A stretch of DNA of 64,000 bases from NCBI RefSeq assembly GCF_910592395.1, contig NC_088310.1:21895501-21959500 (forward strand), read 5' to 3'. The notes beneath the pieces are model-generated. The model was given only the letters and a program-made list of their open reading frames with translations. It was not told the DNA's origin and did not search any database. This DNA is from Lineus longissimus (lineage: Eukaryota > Nemertea > Pilidiophora > Heteronemertea > Lineidae). Each line of letters starts with the position of its first letter. Position 1 is the stretch's first letter. This document shows, piece after piece, positions 24,641-38,600 of the stretch. A program made the translations under genes and the position numbers.

Positions 24641-27600
24641 TTTTCCGTATTCTAGACCTTAACGTTAGCATGCTGATTGGACAAGAGAAATTTAAAATGG
24701 CAGGCATGATCGATTTACTCATTTCTTCATGCCGATCTTGACGTAGCGGCCGAGACTTCAAAAAATGGAAGGCATTACCAACATACCAAATTAGTCAAGG
24801 GTGCAGTGATCGATCGGCAACTAATCCAAGGAGTGCTAACAAACCCGTCCCGGAATACGAGATATCAGATTGTTTCCTCGTCATGTTGTGGACAATTCCT
24901 TCCTCGAAGCACTGTTCACCTGAGAGCACAACTTGATCCCTAAATCACCTACTACAGTGATCGTGCCAGTATCTTCCCAGCATCATATCTCCTCTTATTC
25001 CAACACAGTGACAAACTAATGGTATTCCTTTCCGGCAGTGATGGTTCCAGGTTGACGCCCTGCCGAGCAGTAGATATTAACCTGTCCCTGAACATCGGGA
25101 GTTGGAACTTATCGGCAAATTAAAGTCCGCTGCTGGCTGTGTTTAATGGGTCTGCTGGTGGTAGGCCTTACCATCGCCGGATGGTTGCCGTGTGTCAATT
25201 TCGGCAATCGCTGGGAAATAAATGTGGATAAGATGTGAACTTTGAGAGGTATCTTGGCGGGGTTCCTTGAAACAACAAGATGTGGAGATCTCGTTGGCTA
25301 CATTATGTGAACCTGGTGAATCTTCCGCGCCGCAGGGGTGGGATGCCGAGGCAGGTTCCAACTTCGCGTAAGGCTCAATTAGCCGCATCTCTGACAAGCA
25401 AGATTTTGAATACGCAGCGAAAGCTTCGAATGAAATAACATATGCGTCGACGATTTACAGGAAGATTCTTGCGAATCCGAAAAGGAAGTTTTCGCTGGAG
25501 ATATTCGCGTTTGAGTTTCAAAAAGGGAACTATTTTCCTCATTGTTTGCCAGTGCGCTGTACAATCCTGGAATAGTCCATCTGATGACTAAGAACGACGA
25601 TGAAACTATCGTGCCACTTTTCGCACCAAAGAATCCCCAAGCATGTTTCTTGCTGTGGCATATCCCTGATGAACAGTAAAATGAAGAACCGGTGCAGGTT
25701 TGCGTGGAAAGGCCTGTGGAGTCAAAAGACTTCGGTTACTTTAAGATACCTCTCTTGGTGAGAAGTGAGGAAAACGAATTTTAAAGCATCCACAAATGAG
25801 GCGTTACAAGTTGAACAATGGGTAAATAGACAAGACAGGCATTAACTGCATTTGATCGGAAGCCATTGTCTTCATGAAGATCTTATGAGGTGAAGACGGA
25901 GCTCTCATCAGATTCTTATGGTTTATCATTTTATGGTTAATGACAGCAACTCTAGCGGATTACTGTGGCCAATGTAAACCAGCCAGCTGTTTGTGTTGCA
26001 GAAACCCAAATCCCATGACTAAGTTCCCAATAATTGCAAATACAATTTCTTAGAGCATCAATACTGAGCAATGGTTGGTCTTGGTGGACCATAAGGCATT
26101 ATCTTCACGCGGTTCTTGAAGTTTCATAAAGCTTCTTAGCCTCTGAGTTAATTGTCGCCATACTATCGATAACAGGGGATATACGAGCGTATTTAACGGA
26201 GAACCATGAAAATTAATGGCGTTTAAAAGGAGCTAAATTGATATTGGGTTCACGCAGGGGTATTAGAGCAACAGCAACTGACGTCGATTAAGTAGAAACA
26301 ATGGCTTGGTGGTAAATAACGGGTACCGATCAATGGTCTAATGCACTTGGTCGTGTTCCCGGGTGTAACGAAGTTCCTCTTGAAAAGCAGGTGCTGGGGG
26401 AAGATTTGCCTGATCGCTGCTTCAAGATCCTTCAGGGAATCTTACGCTTTGCCTCTCTTGTCATCATCGCTTATGTGCCTAACCGTCTTAATCACTAAGC
26501 GGCATACTAGTATGGCAATGTTGGCTTGTTTTGTCAACTGTTATTTTCACACCGCAGCAAGTAAAGACATAAAGATTACTTTCATTGAGATATGAATGGC
26601 AAAGGTTACGCGGTTTCCAATGGAATGCACATTCCTTGTAAATGTAATATATTTGTGGTTGTGATACAGTCGGGGTGCGGGAAATCGATGTTTGATATCA
26701 ACATGGTTGTTCTGTAGAATTTTTCTCGATTTCCTTACCTATTGTCTAAACACCATAAAGTATCGCTGTTCCAGTTGATCTCACGGTTGGACATTACTTA
26801 TCTGAGCCTTTCATTGAAAAGTCTACTGGTCGATAGCCCGAGCTACGAACTGCTCATCAATGATACGGAGATCTCTCCGAGAGTGTCCCTGTATGTTTCA
26901 TGGAAATGTGCTGACTATTGCATTTGAACAACGAAACACGCTGCAGAGATAACTTTGACTTGACGGATAAAGAGGTATTGTACATTTACCTGTGTTTGCT
27001 GAGGGAATTTGATATGTGAGACAAATACATTTTCATTAAACCAAGCAGCTGATACTGTTTGAATTCGACCTTCTTATTTAAAAATGATTATAAAATAATA
27101 TCACACATATTTGCTGAAAGATTCAAACTCATCTTTGCCAGGGCATCAAACTGGTTTATGAATATATATGACTTGATCATAGTATTGTCATACATTAACC
27201 AGAACCTGTCCCGTGCGTGATATTGCCTTAGCAACGTCTGAATGCGATGACGTTAGCGGATCCTGTTAATCTCTTGAATCACAACACTAACCCCTCAAAC
27301 CAATTCCATTCTTACTAATCAATTTGGAATCTGTAGTTCCACTTAGTGAATGTTTGTCAAATGCTCGACTTATTTACACACCATTCAGAGTTGAACATCG
27401 AATCCAATTGATGCGTTAATTTCAGGGGGGATGGTGATCCTTGGGCATACACGAACGACTCAGCAGCCTTACGAGGTTATCATCGTCCGTGACCAGGTGT
27501 TCTTTGGCGATATTGACATTAAACTTTGATATTTATTCAAGAAAATCATCAAATGTTCTTTTTCATATTCGTGTTTTTCAAGGATAAAACACGTCTCGGC

Positions 27601-29585
27601 CTACCGTACAATATCATAAAGTATTTTTTCCAAACTTATTGAGAAACAGATGTAATGGGTTGGAAACTTATTTCCTGTATGCTTACCAGCGAAATGTGAT
27701 AGGCCGGATAGAAAAGCTTCGTGGAGACTCGCATTATATTTATTCTATCCATAGAAAAATGGGAGTTTCAGAAGATGTTCGCTCTTTATCAGTAATGAAG
27801 AAAAATATCAATGAACCTGGTTATTTTTGGCTATTGACCTTTTTGTACCGTAACGTAATGATGTATCTCAGCAGAAACTTTTTAACAATGTCGGCCCATT
27901 TTTAAGCGCCATTCTACAAAGACCATGTGAAAGAGACGTCAGTTTGCCGAAACACGTAAGGCGATGAATTATAAATTGGGTACGTTAGCCATATCCGACT
28001 GATTTGCCATTGGAGAATCGAGTCTTGGTTAACTGAACCAGATTCCCATCCAACCAATTACGCCTCAACATTATCACTAACCACCATACCCCTTACGCAG
28101 AACTCAAGTGGATACTTTTTTTAAATTGCAAAATGTCCAATTCGAAGGAAGGAATCAATTAGCCAAAACATGCTATCTTTTTAGAAGCATCATTTACTTG
28201 AGATCCTATCATCAGTATCAGTAATTGAATTATGTGTCCGTCTCTAAAAGTCGCGCTCAGCAATAAGGTGCATAGCCAATTCATGGCTGACATGTATGAC
28301 ATATTTCCGTTTGAATCGATGATTTCAATGGCTGATTTATTCCCCCTTTGGATGATAAATCGAGGCGACGTCTTCACAAATTGCAATGCTTAGAAAGCAT
28401 TGTAAATAATCGGTATGGAATGAACTGAAGTCAACACGAGTTATTTTCTCAGGAAATTACAGTTTTCAGTTCTTTTATATTGTTATTTCTAGTGAATTCT
28501 ATTATTGTCTGCAAACTCTCCACTCGCTCTTGACAATGATGATATTTGTGTTAATGTCTAGCCATTAGAATGTATATATTCCATGAAATAGCTTTGTAAC
28601 TGAAAACATTTAGAAGAAAAGTGTGTGTAAAAGGAACAAATCAGAAGGTGCATTTGGCAAATTGAAACCAAACATCATAACAAAATATAACACGAACCTA
28701 GTAACTAAAAGCTGAGTATCCAACATAAGATTGCGAATGTGGCTTGCGATAGAAATGCGATGCAGTTGCATGGGGTATATTTTATACCTGCTACAGGATC
28801 GTTAGCAGCAGCTCTGCAGGTAATGGCTCTTCTATTCAATCGCAAGTGAAATCCCGATCGACTGATGGTGACCACTGCAGAAATAGGACTGAACTGAGCT
28901 CTAACGCTACCCCATCGTAAGAAAATCGCAATGGTGGATCCGCTTAAGGGATAGACCTATTTCAAGACAAGGTTCATGATCAAATGACAGGCGGTCGATT
29001 TCCTGATACCCGGAACATCCATCCAACGGATCATATCCGCCCAAATCTCCATCGCATGTGAACCGCTGGCAATTATCTTTAGCCCCAAAGATTGGCGGTT
29101 GGCTAGGCCTGCACGAATACGCTCTAATCCCGAAATCAATCGCTTCCTTACTAATCCCCTGTGTCTAATACCTCACATGGACAATATCGCAATTCAAGGC
29201 TTTTAGCTAAATTACATTGTTTTATTCCAAGCTGATGTGATATGCGGCGGGATAGCCTTGCACGCAGGGGGATTGTAGAGGGAATTAAATGTGGTAGGAG
29301 AGAGGGTAGACTGGCGGCGGTGCCAGATGGGTCATGCTGGAGGCAGTCCCAAGGTGTTCCTGGCCACTCTACAACCATGCAACGATTGTGACGTGATGTC
29401 TCAAAACACAGACGGGTCTGATGGTTCAGAGAGTGGTTATTGGAGAGAGTCCAGTTTGGGTCCCCAGGCTATTGTTTACAGATGTGTGATCAATGGTGAA
29501 GTTTACTACTGGGCTGACTAGTGGGGTTCGTGTACTGAAAATAACGAGGTCTGATATACTGATATATTAATTCAGGATTTTATAA

Positions 29586-29601
29586 ATATCATATATGATA
29601 T
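29586..29601. repeat. 16-bp AT-rich perfect palindrome
   Basis: ATATCATATATGATAT is its own reverse complement and lies in a longer AT-rich, TA-dinucleotide-rich stretch. Such sequences arise easily in AT-rich DNA, so no function is proposed. Confidence 0.6.
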
Positions 29602-32195
29602 ATATGATAACCATACTTAAAGAGACAATAACATTGTGTTAAACAACCATTTTTGTTTTTCAGAGCCTCATAAGTTATATGTATTTAAAAGGCTTTTGAA
29701 ATATCAAGGAACAGAGATAAACACTTTCTCACATGACTTTCCGACAACTTTCTTGATAAAAATTCTCTCATAACACCGGCACTTCTGAACGTAATCACGG
29801 AAGTGTTAACAGTTACCATAGTAACTGACAGTTTGCAAATGCCCAAATTTGTGTTTTTCGCCGAGAAGAGGTGGGTACATCTCTCAATAGCTTCACCTGT
29901 GTCTCTGAGTGGCGGATTCTATTGATTCTGCGCCTTTTAAGAGCAGGAATCTCAATTTAGGCAATGTTTTCCATGTTTAAGGTTATTTTTCAAGACTATC
30001 GGATCGAAAACATGGTTGCCTTTTTGCCTTGACGTATTTCTGTAGAGATTGCCCTTTCCATTTTTTTCCTTTATCTTGGAGGGGATGGGTGAGACTTTTA
30101 GACTTATTTCAGATGCGATGAAGTTTTTTTGTCAAAGGTTCCGATATCCCAACTTTTCTGGAAATAGTCCGGACTGATATAGAATGTTCAGATAACAAAG
30201 GATTCTATTATGCACTTGAATCTCTAAGCTGATGACAGGCATGACCTCGATAGAACCATACGCTATAATCCGTCAGCGTCGGACACTTTTTCCATGTGAT
30301 CATTTGCTGCTTCTACACCGTGTTTCCCTACTAGAGAATACATTGAATGACCAGCAGCGCTTAATCGCAGTTGACTTTCATCATGTTACTCATGCTCTGA
30401 GACGGGATAGGCAGCTTGATATCACTGTTTTTATGAATAAAAGACCTGCGACTAATATTGCATGTGTATGGAAATGAATAAAAAAATGTGCCAGTTGTAA
30501 AATAGTGTTCTTCCGCGCTAATCCAGCGACTTGTCTTAGGCTCGAACCCGATGTCCCGGAGCATAATACTTGATACATGATATTTGAGAACGAACAAGGA
30601 ATTAAGTACCCCAAGGCGCCAGAAGAAATGGAATAGATTTGAAATTCAAACAAGATAAAGTAATAGAAATCATACAGTTTTCATCTTGGTGTAGACTCTC
30701 GTTCCGGAGACAATCATGCCTCATAATCGCTGTGTTTGCCTTCTCTTATTATATTTGTCATCTAGTTCCTGGGGCATGTCATACTACGTTCGGTTCTCCG
30801 CGGGCGTCGCAAATTATTTTGCTTGCTTTTACAATTTTACAAACCCCGTGTGTGCCAGCATTATGAAACTTTAATAACCTGTAGTATGTTTCGCAAGATG
30901 GTCAATATATTTCACGGGTGAGGTGGCGCCGCCCATGAAGATCATTCCATATCCATACAAATTACCATCGGCGCCTCCGGTCATGTTTTCCATCATAACT
31001 TGTACAACACAACCCGTGACTGATGTCACCCGTTTAAACAGTTTGTCTTAGACAGGAAACTTGCCGCAGGGCAATGTGTTGTTAACGCAATGGTGGAATC
31101 AAATGAGTCAAACCAACCAACAAAGTCACTAAGAGGTTTCGAGATATGCACTTTCATTATCTCGTGTTTGTTTTAAGAGCATCGCTTCTTCAGCGTAAGA
31201 AGAGAAGTTAGAGGTCGACCGTCATAAAGCACACTAATTGCAGATGACATCAACTCTAGACCGTGTCTTTTATACCTAACCTGTCGTATTAATTTTCACC
31301 AACACAAAGAGCTCTTAATCTACACGCTAATAGCGACAAATTCCCCATTAAAACCTGGAGCCTTCCCTCGCACACCGTGCCATTTACTCATCTCATCTCA
31401 GCGGCCTTTGATTAATTTCATGCTAAATATGATTTTGTATTCTCCCGGTTAATCCGACCTTTATACAGAACGTAATCAAGTCACCACCGGACAAATCTAA
31501 TATCTCATGGAACTGAGGTTGTCTATGACATCTCCAAACAAAAGTGAATTAACAGTAGACCCTACACACTCTTCTTCATTCTCTGCCTATTGACGCGCAT
31601 TATCAGTTTAGTGAGGCTTCAAACTGCTCTCGGGGAAAATTTTCAAATGCGCCAGTTGGCTCTTGTAGCTTATTTGGCATTTATCTTTGGTGTTGCATTG
31701 ATTATGTGGTTGGAGAATGTGATGGATGATTTTGCGCGGGTTTGTTCTCCTCCTTGTGCTGAGGATCTGAACTATTTGGTAAACACGGGTGATTATAATG
31801 ATGCCCGCTTGTTCCACACTTAATAATGACATGAGATCATTCAACAAATTTGCCATAGTTTTGATGGCGAAATGTCCATCAAGAATTAGTTATCTGACCT
31901 AATACCCTCGAGATGGAAACGAAGCTTCTGAAAAACTTCCTGAGTTTGCTTCATAGACAATAATAATAGCAATCATTCATTCAGCAAAAGGTTGCTTCTT
32001 CATGTTTGAAAGAGTTTTTTGGTGCCTTGGAAATTATCAAAGAATTGAGGAGAGTTGAGAATGCTGGTCAATAGCCGTCGTCTATGTTCTATTTATTCAG
32101 AACAGTACTCAAGTTTGCAGTATTGGTAAGCTGCATGGACGGAGTAGAGGAGAATCCTCTCTTTTGCGACCGAATGTTATTCTGCTGCGTTCTAC

Positions 32196-32246
32196 GAATG
32201 GCTACTTAAACACAGGCGAAGAATGGCTACTTGAACAAGTAAACAC
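32196..32246. repeat. 25-bp tandem duplication (imperfect)
   Basis: GAATGGCTACTT(A/G)AACA occurs at 32196 and again at 32221. The similarity decays after the first 17 bases of the unit. Confidence 0.6.
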
Positions 32247-34040
32247 AAAAACATGGATCGAATTTTGCTCTTGTTCTCACTAGTTGCAAACTCAGCGCCA
32301 AAAACATTATCTCAGTCATGAACTGTGAATATTTTCTGCTGCTATGTATTCGTATGACGGGTTACGTGGATATCGAGTGTCGTCGAAGCATTCCAACGTG
32401 CTGATGGTGTTACATTTGAAGACATTTTGGACAGAAACTTAAACAAAATACAGATTCTTTCACGGAGGAGGCGAAATCTATCTTGTCTATATAAAGGAAT
32501 ATTCGTCATGTAGTGGGTACCTGCTACTTGTGTGGCGAATAAGGACCATTCCATACCCCTTTAGTCGATCGGAATCATATTTTTCTGGTAAAGTTAGAAT
32601 AGTTGATCAGTTTAGTTATTTTCGTTAAGATAACGATCAAAATTGTGTTGGCACACAAAATGATCCAATTAGTAGAGACCACAGTGCTTATGGAAGGCGG
32701 GTACTAAAAGGCGCACCTCAACACAAGATTCTCTAGACCGTGGAGTTGAACTACTGCTATCCTAGTCATTTGAAAACTTGCATAATGGAGCCAAGACACA
32801 GATGCAGAATGATTATCAGTTGAAGATCTAGCCTCCTGTGATATTTCCTTGGTGCAACCGAGTCGAAACGGCCAGCGCACCAAATGGTGGGTGCGAGATG
32901 CGACCACAATGTGAGCTCCAGGTGACGCTGAATGACAACTCACTGATAGCATCGCCGCTGCTTCCTCAAGTCGCATTGTTTACATTTGCCCCGAGGCATC
33001 GGACTGCTGCGGGCTATCCGAGTAAGACGCCATTTGGGACCCTTCACCCGAGGCGCTATTGTCTGGACAGAACGCCTACTTTCTTGGTCGCTTTTCGCCG
33101 TTCTTTGTTTTCAAATATACCTGGAAAATGAGATTCCATAGTCGATAGTTATTACTCCTCTTAGCACAGTGACTCTAAGATTTAAGGTGTGTTCCATAAG
33201 AAAAGACCAACGGCCGTAGAAAGACCAACACGTATCCATTACCCCAAACCCTGTATTCAGCCTTCTCTAATATACTCGTGATTGGTTGGTAAAATCTGAA
33301 GAATGTGTAATACAAAACCTTAAATTTCATTTGTGATTTGAGCTCAGGGCAAGCCTGGACTTCCTCGGAGGAGCGTCCCTGAAGCGCAGCAGCTGCCAGG
33401 GGCCCTTCGGGGTTTCGCGAAGTACTATAATACCGAACAGCTCCGGAAGCATCAAGGGCAAAGGGCTCACTAATTTTTTTGAAAGGGTAATGACTTATTA
33501 TCCGTTGGTAACCAAAGTCCATGATGCAACGTTAAAACATTAAGAAATCTAACAATGATGATAAATGTGCCCTTGGTGTGGATTTTCCCTGTAAGCGATC
33601 TCAGGGAATACACCTTACGGCGATGCCTGTTATACAACCCTGAAGCAAGGTACTCTGAAACTTGGTTTCACCTAAATTGTTAATTAGCTCGAGGAGCAGC
33701 TGGTGATGAAAGTGTTCATTAATCTATTGACCTTAATGGTAAAGATTTTATTAGATTTGAAACGATGGAGAATACCTTTATTACAAAATATCAAGATATA
33801 TGTAGTTCCATCTCAATACTCTCTCAGCCTGCCCATCGACTTCATCGTGGGTCTCCGGATCATGAACTGCTGCTGCGTTAAGCTCCGTCTGAATCCAGTC
33901 TACGTTATTATTCGACCTCCCTGAGTATTTTTGCTGTGTCAAACTCTGCACCGTCACTGGTCTCAGCCCGAATCTCGATATGATCGACTGCACATAGCCT
34001 CCCCAGCTTTTACCTAGCAAGACACTACCAACCAATGATC

Positions 34041-34450
34041 AATATCAGTCTGGGCAATATCTCAGTCATCAACTGCACAATCTGTTGTTATCTTATCTCA
34101 GTCTGTATCATCAACTACTCAGACTGTGGATATCTTATATCTGTCATGTCTGTATCGACAACTGTTCCAATTTAGGCTAATGTTTAGTATTTTCGTATGC
34201 TATCAGAGTGTCACTGTATCAAAGACAGAGCCCCTGGCAAGTAACTTGCCTCAACCTGCGTCATATCTCGGTGCTGTCTGCATTTATAGACCTGGCAGGT
34301 TACATCAGTGTCGTGCTCTTTCGTTTGCTTGGCACGGATCATTGTGGTCACCAAGCTTCACTGGTCTCTCGATATCATCTCTGTTTCATCAACTGCTCAG
34401 TTTGTTGCCAGTCAGTGCTCAGTCTGTGGGCAGATCAATCCATTTACTCG
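34041..34450. repeat. degenerate minisatellite built on CTCAGTCTGT and CATCAACT
   Basis: About 400 bp reuse a small vocabulary: (A)TATCTCAGTCTG, (T)CATCAACTGC and (C)TCAGTCTGTGG. The spacing is roughly 40-50 bp, clearest at 34041-34135 and again at 34370-34440. The overlapping open frames here (119 and 84 codons) have the repetitive composition expected of translated repeats, so I do not treat them as genes. Confidence 0.55.
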
Positions 34451-35608
34451 TCGCATATCTAATCAATTATCTTAGTGGAACATAAACCCGCTCCACTCAC
34501 ACAGACCCACCAACAAAAATTAACTCGGGATACAATTACCCTAAATATCCAAATCATATCCATAAGTTGGCGAAGACATGATCTTAGGGCATATTATCCC
34601 GTATTCGGTGGAATGAAATCATTTTTACATAACGCCAATGGTATCTGCGGTATATTGGTACCGGTTTACTGTTTCACATTAATAGATGGGGAAGGGAAAT
34701 CTATAAGAGTGAAATATTCTTGTTAGGATCATCTTGCAGTAATATCCATAAACGAATTATACACCATAGGAGGCGTTCGTCATCGAATATCCTAAGACCA
34801 TTTCATACTATTCTGGCTAGAATTCACCTAAATTGATGTAGTGTCCCCTATAAATGTACATGTATCTCTGGTTTGAATAACACCAACTATGCACCATTTC
34901 TCTCATCATTGGTGGTTTGCATTGATTCTTGCTCGTCCGATGCGTTATTCATAAGATCTTATGAAGTTTTCTTCTGACTAAATTAATTTATTGGAATAAT
35001 TAGAGCAGAAGCCAAATATGGTAATATTTGTCAATTAGAGCAAATCCTATGGCAATGGCACTCTGGGGGCATTAGTAACTGGTCAGTGGAGTATGACTTT
35101 GAGGCTCTGAGAGCCAAGATATCCAGAAACATTGGAAAATGCCCAGTTAAGACCCTTGTAGACCCTTCCAATAACAACCTTATAAGGGATTGAAGCCGTT
35201 AGTACCAACATGATCTGGAGTCTTCCATTAAGCTGCAAAAAATTTAACCCTACACAACGAAGATAAGCCATTGCGAAATCACTCCCCTGAGAAGAGAACC
35301 CGGTAAACTTCTCTCGCAAAAGTCAGATCGGATAGTCATTCTCCATTTCTTCTGATCTATCATTTGTATCAGTTGACAGGTTCTTACCCGAATAGATTTG
35401 TCACCAAATGGCCCTGTCACTGAGTCACAAACCTAAGTATCCAGCCTAGCTACAGATGGCCCTCTTCACTAATTGTAACCTTATTAGTTTTTACGCAGCA
35501 AGGTTGGCCTCTTTAATGTCCCAATGAATATAGTTATGAACTGAGATAGACAGCCGATGCAGTTAGTCAGTCCATAGGGACTGGGATAAGAGAATTACAC
35601 GCTATTTC

Positions 35609-35688
35609 ATGCGGCGTCGTTCCTTGATTGGAGAGGCGGAGTCACTATCAATAGCTACCTCGTACCCGGAATAAAAACGACGCCGCAT
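35609..35688. repeat. 13-bp GC-rich inverted repeat, 54-bp spacer
   Basis: ATGCGGCGTCGTT (35609-35621) and its exact complement (35676-35688) bracket 54 bp. The arms are GC-rich within AT-rich DNA. Possible explanations are the ends of a miniature transposon, a stem-loop RNA, or a paired protein-binding site. Confidence 0.7.
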
Positions 35689-38600
35689 TGTATCGAATTG
35701 AACCTTGTCCCACATCAACGATCCTTGCAAGGATTCTGATCCAAAGAGCAACGACAGACCATGATGACAAAAGGAAGGATAATCTTTTATGCCATGTTAG
35801 ATCTTGTTTATCAGACCGCAGCCTGCATTGTCTCAGTATCTATACCAGTGATGGCCAAGGGTTGGGATGTTAACCTCACATCCCATTGAAAGCTTAGAGA
35901 GGCACGGCTCTCGTGACAAAGATGGAGATATAATTTTCTACATTAACTCCGTCATGAAGACGTTAAGTCATGAATTATATTGAACCTTCCTCATTCTTTA
36001 ACTACATGTGCGTTGCTCACGTCTGAAGGGGTGAGAGCTGACTGAAAAAGCCTCCAAAAGATTTTTCATATTTGCTTGGCGTTAGCAAATCCCAGTTAAG
36101 ATCTCATTTTGTACGTGCACATTTGTACGAAACTGAAATAAATCTAGGCTACGAAGCTTTTAAGAACTTGACAACAATGTAATCTTACAAGATTCATCTT
36201 GGAGTAACATGAAATCCGAATTGTTGCCTACTTCTCTTCTCTTTTCTCCCGACAAACCTTGCAGTTTCTCAAATCGGATGCCGTGATCCGATCTCGGAAC
36301 GTGGGTGATTCACTGTAGCGATGAAAGCGATCACACTTGGTTGATGTCAGACCAATTTGCCAATGTCAGATCCAATAGACTCCAGCCGTAAATCATCCAC
36401 CTTTCTTTCATGGCTGTTTGTCTACCTGCACATTATTGCCAATCCGACGCTTTATTTTCACGCTAAAGTTCATTTTGAAAGGCTTTTTTGTCAAAAATTG
36501 CGGTCGGGAAATCATCGAAATTCTCGACCGAACAACCTTCGACCAATATTTTCAACGCCTGACCTTGTGGTGAAAAGTTATATTAGGTGGCCGTCCTAGC
36601 TAAAAAAAATCGGAAAAGCGCTGATTTTTCATGAGAAGTCGAGCTGATTCTCTCTGGAACCAGTTGACTTCACTGGGCCAATCTGTATCGTTCGAAAAAC
36701 AGAAATGACCCCACGCTGCATCCTACAATCCTTTAACATTGCCGATCTCTTTCGCCCTAGTTGATGAATCCAGAACCATTATACGAAGCCGAGTGCTGTT
36801 GATAGTGTCAGTGGCTACGCTGCAAACTGAATCCTATACTAAAGATGTTGGCACGCACTTGATCGTCAAACGAAAACAAAAATTATTCACCATACCCATC
36901 CATCTAAACTATTGTATTAAACTTGTATTGAAATATCTCCTGCATACATGGTGATGTTTTATTGATGACAATCTCGGAACCCACAGGTGTACAAGTCGCT
37001 CGTTGTCACTCTAGCCCTGAAGAAACTTACCAAGCCAATCAACCCATTCATTTCTTCCGGTTGGGTTCCTATCCAGACGAATCGTGCTGTGATATGACCC
37101 ATCACGTATTAAATTTCAAGTTTTATCTCGGCAAATCTATTGGTGAATTTTGATGGATTTTCTATTCTCATTACATGCGATACGCACTTAGTTAATTGAT
37201 AGTTGATATTGGTTATTAAGAGAGAATAACACACAATGGGAAATTATGAATTTTGTAATATTTAAAGAGGGGTGCACATGGTGAGACTACTGATCATGCC
37301 GTTTTATGCAAATAAACTGTAAATTATAACTTCTGGTAGAATTCGTATGCATTTTGCAAAGTTCAATTCGACAGAGAGAAGAAAATGTTATGTATAACTT
37401 AGAGTTCTAGTAAAGGTCTTCATCTTGAATAAGAAAAGTAACTATGGAATACAGCTAAATACTATCGATGAGTCCTTAACGATTCTAATCAAGAAAAGTG
37501 TCACTTACAGAAATTGAGAAAGGGCTGTTTGAAATGCGAAATGATGTAACTGAAATGCATGTTGATGTTGTGGCTGATGTTTGGTCTTGTAACGGAGCAG
37601 TTGAACCTTTTGCCAACAAACGTTTTAGCGTAAAGAAACAAAAATATTTTGGTGTTATTTTATGACAATGTTATAGTGAGTATGATATAGAAAGTAAAGT
37701 GAAAAATATGCAATGCACGAATGATATACTGAACCAAGCACACTTCTGGCCGCATATCGGAAACACATGCATCATACAGCTGCTTTTGGAAAAGTTCGCA
37801 AATATTCATTGTTTCAATCATGAGTGTGCTGAATAAACTTAGTCATCTATAGCCCCCCTGCAGTGATTTCTATGCATTTGTAATATGCCATATGTTCTAA
37901 TTGGGCTCAAAGATGGAAATGAAAAGATGAGTTAGATCAATGTGAATTAATTGTCCTAGTTGTCCATGTATATTACAGGTGACACAAACATTATTCACAG
38001 TTATATTGATGCATTATATCTGCATGTTTCCAACCAGATTGGCTTGAGATGCAAGCCTTTCGAACCTGCCCTACAGGGGATCATACACATGTTACACTAA
38101 TGCGTTATCTTTAGCTACACAAATCAGCTATCATTAGCCTGACAATGAAAGGAATTGAAAAGCCATTATGAACTGGACACTGAAAAGTAATGTAATTCAC
38201 CAACCATTAGCAGTACACAGAAAAGTAATATTGCTGTTTCTTGCTATGACATTCTAACCAGACATATTATTGACAGAAATCTATAAAGCCTCTATACCAT
38301 TTGTGTATGTTATTAAATGTCGGATCTGCAGCCCGAATGAATGGTCAGGGAGTACAGTTTCTGAATGGACATGGACATGGACTCGGGTAATCGGGTAGGA
38401 CGTTTCTAATAAAATCCACGTCGAGAGGAAATCCGCGATTAGCGGACATTTATTCTTGATTTACATGAACCTGACAGAATTTAATTGATATCATGAGCAA
38501 TTCTTTGGAGATATTCGTCACCTGCATTGCTTATAAGCGAATTGATTCTTTTTGTTGGTTATGATTAGAGAACGAATTATGAGGACGAGATGTCCCTTCA

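Larger units (their letters stand above)
24641..34040. other. non-coding, no supported gene
   Basis: On the minus strand at 25143-25738 two successive frames in different registers read like ordinary protein. They have no clear splice sites and no recognised motif, so they are left uncalled. GC-richer patches occur at about 32.84-33.06 and 33.36-33.47 kb, and the latter carries a 115-codon minus frame. Any of these could be transposon remnants. Confidence 0.45.

Noticed and set aside
30536-30560. Minus-strand GGGTTCGAGCC resembling a tRNA B box
   Set aside because: No anticodon arm, D arm or A box at suitable spacing was found.
34126-34485. 119-codon and 84-codon plus-strand frames
   Set aside because: They lie within the degenerate minisatellite, and their composition is explained by the repeat.
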